From the NCBI GenBank assembly GCA_012515455.1, contig JAAYYJ010000267.1, positions 1 to 11,793 of the forward strand: 11,793 bases of DNA. The letters run 5' to 3'. The notes beneath the pieces were generated by a model that saw only the letters and a list, made by a program, of their open reading frames with translations, was not told the DNA's origin and ran no database searches. A program made the position numbers and the translations under genes. Shown here one piece after another: positions 1-7,087 of the stretch (positions within the stretch are counted from its first letter, which is position 1; each line of letters opens with the position of its first letter). Source of the DNA: Oligosphaeraceae bacterium. Lineage in GTDB: Bacteria > Verrucomicrobiota > Lentisphaeria > Oligosphaerales > Oligosphaeraceae.

Positions 1-2
1 AC

Positions 3-863
3 CGCCAGGCAGTCGATCCGCGCGCGGAATTCATCCGGGGGGATTTGGCGGATTTAGCATCCCTCACGGATGCCGTCAAATGCAGCCGGGCGGATGGCCT
101 GATTCACTTCGCGGCTTTTATCGAGGTCGGCGAATCAATGCTCGATCCGCTGAAATATTTCCGCAACAATGTCGCCAATGCGATCAACCTCTGTCAGGCT
201 GCGGTCACGGCCGGTGTGCGCAAGCTGGTTTTTTCCAGCACTGCGGCGGTATACGGCATGCCGAGAGTCATTCCCATCACCGAGGCGGCCGAGACCACGC
301 CTATCAATCCGTATGGCGAGGCCAAACTGATGTTCGAGAAGGTCCTGGGCTGGCAGCACCAGCTCTGCGGCCTGCAGTACACCGCGCTGCGCTATTTCAA
401 TGCCGCCGGGGCCTCGGAAAAATATGGCGAGGACCATCATCCTGAGACGCATCTGATTCCGCTGGTGCTGCAGGCCGCCGAAGGCCGGCGGGAGAAAATC
501 AGCATCTACGGCGACGACTATGATACACCCGACGGGACCTGCATCCGCGACTATGTCCATGTGCTGGACCTGGCCCAGGCGCATCTGCTGGCCCTGGAGA
601 GCGATTTTTGCGGCAGCCTGAATCTGGGCTCCGGCACCGGCTACAGCGTGAAGCAGGTCATCGATACGGTGCGGGCAGTGACGGGGCGTGAAGTCCCGGT
701 ACAGACTGCGCCCCGGCGCCCCGGAGACCCCCCCCGGCTGATTGCCGATGCCAGCACCGCGCGCCGTGTTCTCGGCTGGCAGCCGCAATATGACGATTTG
801 AGCACCATCATTGCCAGCGCCTGGCGCTGGCGCCAGCTTCACCCCCAGGGATACCAGGATTGA
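3..863 (+). CDS. galE: UDP-glucose 4-epimerase, 5'-truncated by window edge
   Basis: Interconverts UDP-glucose and UDP-galactose with bound NAD in the cytosol, supplying galactose donors for surface glycans (family knowledge). The frame is open to the left edge, and 286 residues are present against about 338 in E. coli GalE. Roughly the first 45-50 residues, including the glycine-rich NAD motif, lie outside the window. Seen in the fragment: the IHFAA segment, VGES, the catalytic Ser/Thr element FSSTAAVYG, the YxxxK pair in NPYGEAK, the substrate-loop LRYFNAAGA, DGTCIRDYVHVLDLA, and the C-terminal APRRPGDPPRLIADAS and HPQGYQD, all closely matching GalE. The TTG at 45 is an internal Leu codon, because upstream codons continue the family alignment. 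An 8-base C run at 728-735 encodes the conserved GDPP element. It is followed 55 nt later by a membrane protein on the same strand, so co-transcription is possible. Confidence in the family is very high. Confidence 0.95.
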   Translation, partial: RQAVDPRAEFIRGDLADLASLTDAVKCSRADGLIHFAAFIEVGESMLDPLKYFRNNVANAINLCQAAVTAGVRKLVFSSTAAVYGMPRVIPITEAAETTPINPYGEAKLMFEKVLGWQHQLCGLQYTALRYFNAAGASEKYGEDHHPETHLIPLVLQAAEGRREKISIYGDDYDTPDGTCIRDYVHVLDLAQAHLLALESDFCGSLNLGSGTGYSVKQVIDTVRAVTGREVPVQTAPRRPGDPPRLIADASTARRVLGWQPQYDDLSTIIASAWRWRQLHPQGYQD

Positions 864-918
864 TGGCCCGCCGGGACGGCTGCTGTCGCCCGCCCCGGCC
901 TGAACCTGATTGCACATC

Positions 919-1989
919 ATGCCCACCTCACCGTCCAGGCTTCCGGCCGCAATTTTCCGCTATGCTTGGCGTCTAGCCGTAATCGTGCTGGCCATCTGGC
1001 TGATCAGAGTCACCCTGCGCAGCAGCGATGCCGATATCCTGTCAGATGTCCGGCAGGCAGACTGGCATTTACTGGGCCTGGCGGCGCTGATTTACGGCAC
1101 CATACAGCTGCTGGCGGTCTGGCGCTGGCAGCTGCTGATGGACGTGCAGGGGATGCACCTGCCTCTGCTCCTGGCCTTCAGGCTGACCATGATCGGCAAC
1201 TTCTTCAGCATGTTCATCCCCGGCTCGGTCAGCGGCGATGTGCTGAAGATCGCTTATGCCGGACGCTGCTTCCCGGGCCGCAAGACCGGCATTGCTTTGA
1301 CAGTACTGCTGGACCGGATCATCGGCCTGGCCGCGATCTTCTTCGCCGCACTGCTCGCCACGGTCAGCAACCTCGACCGCTTGCGCGAACTCTTCACCAG
1401 CCATCCGACTCTGGGCCTGGCCATCATCGTTGTGAATGCCGGCTGCATCGCCTGTCTTCTGGCCTATGCACTCTATCGCTGCCAGGAGCACCTGCTGGCA
1501 CTGCCGCTGCTGCAGTCCGGCAGCTCGGCCATCATGCGCCGCCTGCCGCATTTTCTGTCCGGCATTTTGTCCCGTCTCCGTTTGGGCCTGGATATGTACA
1601 AGAAGCGCCAGACGGTACTTGGTGCGCATGCATTGATCTCGGTACTGATTCACGTTTGCAACGGGGCTTGTTTTTACACCATCGGCAAAGCCCTGGGCGA
1701 GCACGCGATGACGGCCCGGGAGTACCTGCTTTCCACCCAGGTCGCGGTCTCGACCGGGATCATTCCCCTGACTCCAGGCGGCATCGGCACCCGCGATGCC
1801 GTCTCGGCGGCGTTCTTTCAGGCTTTTGCGGCTGACCCGGCCGAAGTAGCCGGGAGCATCCCGGTGGTCTATTCATTCATACTGCTGCTCTGGGGAGTGA
1901 TTGCAGCAGGGGTATTCATCTGTTCCCCGACCTTGCGCCAGGTCAGCGCGGCTGAACAACGCAGCGGCGGGGATGCACTCGACAACTGA
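919..1989 (+). CDS. Polytopic membrane protein, lysylphosphatidylglycerol synthase TM / flippase-like family
   Basis: Integral inner-membrane protein of about 356 residues with several hydrophobic helices (for example about residues 15-33, 50-68, 120-145, 165-185, 235-260 and 315-340). Two family signatures are visible: FFSMFIPGSVSGDVLKIAYA near residue 95-114 and GIIPLTPGGIGTRDA near residue 280-294. Both are typical of the PF03706-like TM domain shared by MprF N-termini and stand-alone 'flippase-like' proteins. The soluble aminoacyl-transferase domain of MprF is absent, so it cannot make lysyl-PG by itself. A role in moving or modifying a lipid or lipid-linked sugar is an inference. An in-frame TTG at 910 precedes this ATG by three codons; neither has a convincing Shine-Dalgarno sequence, so the start is uncertain by 9 nt. 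It sits between galE and asnS, 17 nt before the latter. Confidence 0.85.
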   Translation: MPTSPSRLPAAIFRYAWRLAVIVLAIWLIRVTLRSSDADILSDVRQADWHLLGLAALIYGTIQLLAVWRWQLLMDVQGMHLPLLLAFRLTMIGNFFSMFIPGSVSGDVLKIAYAGRCFPGRKTGIALTVLLDRIIGLAAIFFAALLATVSNLDRLRELFTSHPTLGLAIIVVNAGCIACLLAYALYRCQEHLLALPLLQSGSSAIMRRLPHFLSGILSRLRLGLDMYKKRQTVLGAHALISVLIHVCNGACFYTIGKALGEHAMTAREYLLSTQVAVSTGIIPLTPGGIGTRDAVSAAFFQAFAADPAEVAGSIPVVYSFILLLWGVIAAGVFICSPTLRQVSAAEQRSGGDALDN

Positions 1990-2006
1990 AACAGGAAGTC
2001 CAGCCA

Positions 2007-3404
2007 ATGCAACGCACACTGATTCGCAAAATCTTATCCTGTCGGGATTTCGGCAGCCAGCACACGGTCGCTGGCTGGGTCCGTACCCGCCGTGATTCCA
2101 AAGGCGGTTTTTCGTTTTTGGAGCTCAATGACGGCTCCTGCCTGGGCAATCTGCAGATATTAGCCGGGGCCGCCCTGCCCAATTACCAAACCGAGATTCT
2201 GCGCCTGCATCCTGGTGCCTCTATCAAGGTCCTGGGCAAGCTGGTAGCCTCACCTGCCTCAGGGCAGCCGGTGGAACTGCAGGCCGACAGCATAACCGTA
2301 CTGGGGTTCTGCGACCCCCTGGAGTACCCGCTGGGCAAAAGCCGCATTTCCTTCGAGCGCTTGCGGGAGGTCGCCCATTTACGCCCCCGTACCAACACCT
2401 TCGGAGCGGTGACCAGGGTGCGCAACACCCTGGCCTATGCCACCCACAGGTTTTTCCAGGAACGCGATTTCTACTACTTCAATGCGCCGATCATCACTGC
2501 CAGCGACTGCGAGGGCGCCGGCGAGATGTTCCAAGTCACAACCTTGAATCTGGAAAAACTGCCCCTGGACCCGGACCGCAAGGGCATTGATTTCAAGCAG
2601 GATTTCTTCGGCCGGGCTGCGAATCTCACCGTCAGCGGCCAGCTGGAAGCCGAGACCCACGCCTGCGCCCTGGGCAATGTCTACACCTTCGGACCGACCT
2701 TCCGGGCCGAGAACTCCAACACCACCCGGCATCTGGCAGAATTCTGGATGATCGAACCGGAAATCGCCTTCGCGGACCTCAATGACGACGCCGATCTGGC
2801 TGAAGATTACCTGCGCTTCCTCTTTCAGGCAGTGCTGCAGGAACGCCAGGAGGACCTGCAATTCTTCAATGACCGCATCGAAAAAGGGCTGCTGGATAAT
2901 CTCACCCGCCTGGCCGAGGCTAAATTCACCCGCATCACTTACAGCGAAGCCATGGCCATTCTGGAGAAAAATGCGGATCAGTTCGAGCTGAAGCCGCACT
3001 GGGGCGCAGACCTGCAGTCCGAGCACGAGCGCTTCCTGGCCGAGAAGCTGTTCAAGGGGCCGGTCATTGTGATGAATTATCCCAAGGAAATCAAGGCCTT
3101 CTACATGCGCCTGAATGACGACGACAAGACTGTCGCCGCCATGGACGTGCTGCTCCCCAATGTGGGCGAAATCATCGGCGGCAGCCAGCGGGAGGAACGC
3201 CTGGAGGTCCTGGAACGGCGCATCCGGGAAACCGGGATGGAGCCGGAGAACTACTGGTGGTACTGCGACCTCAGGCGGTTCGGCAGCGTGCCCCACGCCG
3301 GCTTCGGCCTGGGCTTCGAACGGATGGTCCGCTTCTGCACCGGTATGACCAATATCCGGGACGTAATCCCCTTCCCCAGGACACCCCAGTCCGCCGATTT
3401 CTGA
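2007..3404 (+). CDS. asnS: Asparaginyl-tRNA synthetase (class IIb)
   Basis: Charges tRNA-Asn with asparagine in the cytosol using ATP. At 465 residues it matches the usual bacterial length. The N-terminal OB-fold anticodon-binding domain spans about residues 17-100 (VAGWVRTRRDSKGGFSFLEL). The class II catalytic core follows, with the motif 1 region starting at about R126-T129, motif 2 at F232-R233-x-E235 continuing into NSNTTRHLAEFWMIEPE, and motif 3 at G432 to R439 (GFGLGFER). The AsnRS-typical endings NIRDVIPFPRTP and the GRAANLTVSGQLEAE segment separate it from AspRS and LysRS. The start ATG has an AGGAAG Shine-Dalgarno at 1993-1998, 8 nt away. It probably reads through from the membrane-protein gene 17 nt upstream and ends at the hairpin at 3432-3467. 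No key residue is missing. Confidence 0.98.
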   Translation: MQRTLIRKILSCRDFGSQHTVAGWVRTRRDSKGGFSFLELNDGSCLGNLQILAGAALPNYQTEILRLHPGASIKVLGKLVASPASGQPVELQADSITVLGFCDPLEYPLGKSRISFERLREVAHLRPRTNTFGAVTRVRNTLAYATHRFFQERDFYYFNAPIITASDCEGAGEMFQVTTLNLEKLPLDPDRKGIDFKQDFFGRAANLTVSGQLEAETHACALGNVYTFGPTFRAENSNTTRHLAEFWMIEPEIAFADLNDDADLAEDYLRFLFQAVLQERQEDLQFFNDRIEKGLLDNLTRLAEAKFTRITYSEAMAILEKNADQFELKPHWGADLQSEHERFLAEKLFKGPVIVMNYPKEIKAFYMRLNDDDKTVAAMDVLLPNVGEIIGGSQREERLEVLERRIRETGMEPENYWWYCDLRRFGSVPHAGFGLGFERMVRFCTGMTNIRDVIPFPRTPQSADF

Positions 3405-3431
3405 GACTGCGCCTGAAACAGTTCCGGCTTT

Positions 3432-3467
3432 CCCCTGCCAGCATTATCGTACGGATGCCGGCAGGGG
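3432..3467 (+). terminator. Probable intrinsic terminator after asnS
   Basis: CCCCTGCC (3432-3439) pairs perfectly with GGCAGGGG (3460-3467). After a single A·C mismatch the stem continues with GCAT/ATGC (3441-3444 with 3455-3458), giving a 13-position stem with a 10-nt loop. TATGTTTTG follows, a short and impure U tract. It lies 28 nt after the asnS stop and before the propeller gene, so it fits termination of the galE-asnS unit, perhaps partial. Confidence 0.65.
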
Positions 3468-3527
3468 TATGTTTTGCTCGCGATGGCCGCGGCCGTCAGC
3501 GGGTCAGCTCCCCAACCAGGATATGTC

Positions 3528-4718
3528 ATGTCAGAGATCATCATCAAGCATCTGCCGGTCGTTCCCGTAACCCAGGGTCCGAAGCATCACTTTTTCGGCT
3601 ACTTCGACAAATATCCCTGGAATCTCTCCGGACGGCGTCTGCTCTCTCTGGAGACGGATTTTTCCGCCCGCCAGCCCGAGGCGGGGGAAAAAGCCGGCAT
3701 TCTTCTGATCGACCTGGACAAGGATTTTGCCAGCAGCCGCATTGCTGAGACTGACGCCTGGTGCTGGCAGCAGGGCTGCATGCTGCAATGGCTGTCCGAC
3801 TACCCCGAGGACCGGATCATTTACAACGACCGTGAGGGCGATCACTTCGTCTCCCGGATTCTCGACCTGAAAAGCGGGCAGACCCGCACCCTCTGCCGGC
3901 CGATTTACTGCCTGAGCCCGGACGGGAAATGGGCCCTGAGCCTGAATTTTTCCCGCCTGGACCGTGAGCGTCCCGGCTATGGCTACCCCGGTGTCCATGA
4001 TCCCGGGCAGGATATCCATACCCCTGCTGATGACGGCATCTGGCTGGTCGATCTGCAGCGCAATGAGTCACGGCTGGTAGTATCACTGGATCAGATCACC
4101 CGCAGTTATTTCCGGGGCGGCGAGTATGGCATGCAGGACACTCCGGGCTGGTTCAATCATCTGCTGTTCAGTCCAGACAGCCGCCGTTTTGCCTTCTTCC
4201 ACCGCTGGCGCACCTGGCGCGATGGCCGGAAATGGCACCTCACCCACATGTTCACCGCCAATATCGACGGCAGTGACATCTATCCCCTGAATCTGGAGGA
4301 TATGAGTTCGCACTACACCTGGATCGCCAATGACAAAATCATCAACTTCTCCAATCGTTTTGCCACGGGCTGGCAGTATCATCTGTTCACTGACCGCACC
4401 CAGGATATTGAAGTGATTGCCAAGGACGTCTTCCCGGGGGACGGGCATTGCTCGTTTTCCTCGGACAACAAGTGGATGCTGACCGACTCCTATCCTTCCC
4501 CGGAATCGCCTTTCCGGCAGTTGTTCCTCTATGATCTGAGCCGGCAGCAGGCGTATGAAATCGGCTGCTTCTACTCCAGTGTCGACATTCCCATCCCGAC
4601 GCGCTGCGATCTGCATCCCAACTGGTCCCGCGACAACCGCAGTGTCTGCATCGATTCCTTCCATAACGGCACCCGCCAGGTCTACCTCATTGACGTCACA
4701 CCCATCACGGGCAGATGA
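3528..4718 (+). CDS. Cytoplasmic beta-propeller (PD40/TolB-like) protein of unknown function
   Basis: 396 residues with no signal peptide or membrane helix. Repeated WD40-like/PD40 signatures are visible: SPDGKWALSL at residue 130, SPDSRRFAFFHRW at 215, SSDNKWMLTDSYP at 311 and W366-SRDNRSVCIDS near the end. Each follows or begins a beta-rich blade of roughly 45-90 residues. The protein opens with a distinctive GPKHHFFGYFDKYPWN segment and carries WNHLLF-like, HRWRTWRDG and FTDRT stretches. It resembles a conserved group of bacterial proteins usually annotated only as TolB-like or hypothetical, sometimes compared with oligogalacturonate lyase propellers. No catalytic assignment can be made from sequence alone. 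The ATG at 3528 is preferred over upstream in-frame TTG 3474 because CCAGG at 3516-3520 lies 7 nt before it and the preceding residues look non-coding. Position among sugar genes suggests a carbohydrate-related role (inference). Confidence 0.8.
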   Translation: MSEIIIKHLPVVPVTQGPKHHFFGYFDKYPWNLSGRRLLSLETDFSARQPEAGEKAGILLIDLDKDFASSRIAETDAWCWQQGCMLQWLSDYPEDRIIYNDREGDHFVSRILDLKSGQTRTLCRPIYCLSPDGKWALSLNFSRLDRERPGYGYPGVHDPGQDIHTPADDGIWLVDLQRNESRLVVSLDQITRSYFRGGEYGMQDTPGWFNHLLFSPDSRRFAFFHRWRTWRDGRKWHLTHMFTANIDGSDIYPLNLEDMSSHYTWIANDKIINFSNRFATGWQYHLFTDRTQDIEVIAKDVFPGDGHCSFSSDNKWMLTDSYPSPESPFRQLFLYDLSRQQAYEIGCFYSSVDIPIPTRCDLHPNWSRDNRSVCIDSFHNGTRQVYLIDVTPITGR

Positions 4719-4731
4719 CGCTCAGCCTGGA

Positions 4732-4749
4732 AAAGCCCCGAGTGGCTTT
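4732..4749 (+). terminator. Weak hairpin after the propeller gene
   Basis: AAAGCC (4732-4737) and GGCTTT (4744-4749) form a 6-bp stem with a 6-nt loop, 13 nt after the propeller stop codon, followed by GCTTTCCC. The stem is short and the U tract is interrupted, so it is a weak terminator at best. It overlaps the proposed -35 element of the next unit. Confidence 0.35.
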
Positions 4750-4776
4750 GCTTTCCCAGCCGGTCGATTATATATT
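4748..4776 (+). promoter_or_regulatory. Candidate sigma-70-type promoter for the fmdB-esterase-mutarotase unit
   Basis: TTGCTT (4748-4753) is separated by 17 nt from TATATT (4771-4776), in an AT-rich pocket that stands out in this GC-rich sequence. It lies 40 nt upstream of the fmdB-like ATG, which places a start site near 4783, inside the following palindrome. This is a pattern match only. Confidence 0.45.
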
Positions 4777-4777
4777 A

Positions 4778-4797
4778 CTGCATTGCCATCAATGCAG
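4778..4797 (+). promoter_or_regulatory. Perfect 8-bp palindrome between promoter and ribosome binding site
   Basis: CTGCATTG (4778-4785), CCAT, CAATGCAG (4790-4797) is a perfect inverted repeat with a 4-nt spacer, ending 7 nt before the Shine-Dalgarno AGGAG (4804-4808). It could be a repressor operator overlapping the start site, or an RNA hairpin near the ribosome binding site. Not followed by a T run, so it is not a typical terminator. Confidence 0.5.
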
Positions 4798-4815
4798 CAG
4801 AAAAGGAGAAATATC

Positions 4816-5055
4816 ATGCCCATTTACGAGTACAGCTGCCAGTCCTGCGGACATAAATTCAGCCATCTGCACAAGCGTCTCAATGAGGCTGCCCCGCATT
4901 GTCCGAAGTGTCAGGCTGAGAAAGTCAAGAAACTCCTGTCATCCTTCAGTGCCGGTGTCTCCAACAAGAGCGACTGTTCTTATTCCGGGCAATGCCCCAG
5001 CGCCCAATCCGGCGGCCAGAGCTGCTGTGCTGGCTGTTGCAGTCACAAACACTGA
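4816..5055 (+). CDS. FmdB-family small zinc-ribbon protein with Cys-rich tail
   Basis: 79 residues. The N-terminus MPIYEYSCQSCGHKF is the hallmark of the FmdB/CxxC-CxxC regulatory-protein family. A zinc ribbon is formed by C8-x2-C11 and C29-x2-C32, followed by the usual KVKKLLSSFS segment. FmdB was named as a putative regulator of formamidase/amidase genes, but most members have no proven role. The tail is unusual: C54, C60, the C70-C71/C74-C75 cluster and H77, H79 could form a second metal site. The start is well supported by a strong AAAAGGAG ribosome site at 4801-4808. It begins the downstream unit, with the esterase gene starting 23 nt after its stop. Confidence 0.88.
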   Translation: MPIYEYSCQSCGHKFSHLHKRLNEAAPHCPKCQAEKVKKLLSSFSAGVSNKSDCSYSGQCPSAQSGGQSCCAGCCSHKH

Positions 5056-5078
5056 TTTCCGGAAGGAGCCAGAGCTTA

Positions 5079-7076
5079 ATGAACACCAGCACCAGCATCC
5101 CGCAAATTCTGCCTAAATCGCCGTTGTTCACGGACCATCGCCTGCTGAATGTCCGTCATAACGAATATGCCTACAGCGCAGTCGCGCCGGCGAACCTGCA
5201 GGAGTGGGAACAGCGCAAGGCCTTCACCATTTCGCAAGTCGAAATGGCCGCCGGGCTGTGGCCGGAGATACCGGTTCCTCCCCAGGTCCCCAAGATCTGG
5301 GGCCATGAGCCCTACGAGGGGACAGTCATTGCCAAAGTCGCCCTGGAGACCCTGCCCGGCCTGAAGCTTACCGGCAATTTGTATTTCCCCGGCCGCCTGC
5401 AGTCACCAGCACCGGCAATCCTCTGCCCGCACGGGCACTGGCGCACTGGCCGCATCCATCACGACGAGCGCGGGTCGATACCCATGCGCTGCCTGATGCT
5501 GGCCCGACTGGGATTCGTGGTCTTTAGCTATGACATGGTCGGCTACAATGACAACGACGAACTGCTGCACGGCTGGAGCAAGGACCTCGATGCTCCCGCT
5601 TCGCTGTATGGCGTCAGCACCTTCGGACTGCAGACCTGGAACAGCCTGCGGGCAGCAGACCTGCTCTGCTCACTGCCGGAGGTCGATGCCAGTCGTCTGG
5701 GCTGCACCGGCGCTTCCGGCGGTGCGTCCCAGACTTGGACCGTGGCCCTGCTGGATGAGCGCATCAAGGTCCTGGCGCCGGTCTGCATGCTGTCCTCGCA
5801 CTACCAGGGTGGCTGTCAATGTGAAGAGGGGCCGTTGCTGCGCCTCAACGGCGTGACCAGTTTTGACATTTTGGCCGCTCTGGCACCGCGCCCGGTACTG
5901 CTGCCGTCAGTCACCCGCGACTGGACCAATCTTCTGCCGCGTTATGAGTTCCCGGAATTGCAAAAAGTATACCGTCTGTTCCAGGCTGAAAAGAACATCG
6001 TTAACTTCCATCGCGATGCCGAGCATAACTACGACCAGTGCACCCGTGAACGCATCTATCCCTGGTTCACCCACTGGCTCCTGAATCAGGCGTTGCGGGA
6101 GAATCTCCCCGAAGACAAAATCCCGCCGCCGCCGCCGGAACTGCTGCTGCACCATCCTGAGCCGCACCAGCCCACCCCTCAGAGCTGCCGCGATGCTCTG
6201 CAGAAAATCCAGCCCTATTACTGTGCCAATGCCTTGTTCACGGCCGGGACCAAAAACGACTTCGCCGCCTGGCAGAAGGAACGGCGGCAGCAGCTCAGCG
6301 CCATTTTGAACAACGACCTGCATCTGCAGAATATCGCGGTCAGAGTCACGCTGCCCAAATGGACTCTGCGGGATGCGGACGCCAATGGCTGGCTGATTTC
6401 CCGGCGCGACACCGGCGACATCATCTCCGCGGTCTGGCTGAACCATCCCGAACCGAACCCCAAGTACCCGACTTTTATCCTGCTGGCGGAGCAGTCTAAG
6501 AATGTGTTCTTCAGCGGCGGTACACAATCTGCACTGCTGGACACCATCCTGGGGCGCAAATGCAACGCCCTGGTGATCGAAATGCTGGGCTCAGGCGAGA
6601 GCGCGCCGATGCTGGAACGCTCGCCCCGGGACGAAAGCACGGCGACTTTCCATGCCTTCAATCCCAGTCTGTTCTCCATGCGGGTGCAGGACATCCTGAC
6701 CAGCATTCAGCTCCTGCGTGAGAATGGCATCACGGACCTGGTTCTGGCCGCCAGCGGCGAAGCTGCCCGGACCGCGCTCTGCGCACTGCCGCTGACCGCA
6801 CCCCTCAGCCAGGTCTTCCTGGACTTGGACGGCATTGCCGACAACCAGGAGGGATGGCTGAGTCAGGCCAACTACCAGCCCATGATCATGAAAATCGGCG
6901 GCCTGCGCGGCTGCCTGATGCTGTCCGCGGAGAACAACCTCACCCTGTGCCGTCCCGACCCGGAACTGGCGAAAGTGGCAGAAATGACCACCCAGCTGCT
7001 TCCCAAGAGCGCCCGGCTGTCGCTGTCAAAAGACAGCATCCTGACCACCATCAGCAAATTTTTAGGCCGCAACTGA
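5079..7076 (+). CDS. Large alpha/beta hydrolase, acetyl-xylan-esterase-like, two-part
   Basis: 665 residues. The N-terminal half (about residues 60-345) is an alpha/beta hydrolase resembling acetyl xylan esterase/dienelactone hydrolase relatives. It carries H118-G-H120 as the oxyanion-type loop after a buried strand, nucleophile S213 within GASGGAS, a candidate acid D281 in TRDWTN, and H316 in AEHNYDQ, in the correct order and spacing for a triad. A run of five prolines (349-353) begins a linker. The C-terminal half (about 375-665) looks like another alpha/beta fold: FILLAEQS, NALVIEMLGSGES, and AAS559GEAARTAL at the elbow position, but no convincing His follows, so it may be non-catalytic. 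No signal peptide is visible, suggesting action on imported substrates in the cytosol. Start ATG has AAGGAG at 5063-5068, 10 nt away; in-frame ATG at 4992 lies inside fmdB and is rejected. Substrate is unknown; de-esterification of sugar esters is an inference. Confidence 0.82.
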   Translation: MNTSTSIPQILPKSPLFTDHRLLNVRHNEYAYSAVAPANLQEWEQRKAFTISQVEMAAGLWPEIPVPPQVPKIWGHEPYEGTVIAKVALETLPGLKLTGNLYFPGRLQSPAPAILCPHGHWRTGRIHHDERGSIPMRCLMLARLGFVVFSYDMVGYNDNDELLHGWSKDLDAPASLYGVSTFGLQTWNSLRAADLLCSLPEVDASRLGCTGASGGASQTWTVALLDERIKVLAPVCMLSSHYQGGCQCEEGPLLRLNGVTSFDILAALAPRPVLLPSVTRDWTNLLPRYEFPELQKVYRLFQAEKNIVNFHRDAEHNYDQCTRERIYPWFTHWLLNQALRENLPEDKIPPPPPELLLHHPEPHQPTPQSCRDALQKIQPYYCANALFTAGTKNDFAAWQKERRQQLSAILNNDLHLQNIAVRVTLPKWTLRDADANGWLISRRDTGDIISAVWLNHPEPNPKYPTFILLAEQSKNVFFSGGTQSALLDTILGRKCNALVIEMLGSGESAPMLERSPRDESTATFHAFNPSLFSMRVQDILTSIQLLRENGITDLVLAASGEAARTALCALPLTAPLSQVFLDLDGIADNQEGWLSQANYQPMIMKIGGLRGCLMLSAENNLTLCRPDPELAKVAEMTTQLLPKSARLSLSKDSILTTISKFLGRN

Positions 7077-7087
7077 AAGGTCATTCG

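Noticed and set aside
45..47. TTG at 45 as a galE start codon
   Set aside because: Codons from position 3 onward align with GalE before this point, so the gene is cut by the window edge and the TTG encodes an internal Leu.
135..926. 263-codon open frame on the minus strand over galE
   Set aside because: Low-complexity composition and no family pattern; it mirrors the strongly supported galE frame in GC-rich DNA.
2379..3296. 305-codon open frame on the minus strand inside asnS
   Set aside because: Entirely within asnS, whose class II motifs are intact; the antisense frame shows no recognisable protein.
3474..3527. Upstream in-frame start of the propeller gene
   Set aside because: It overlaps the region right after the terminator, has no ribosome site, and the added residues do not fit the family; ATG 3528 does.
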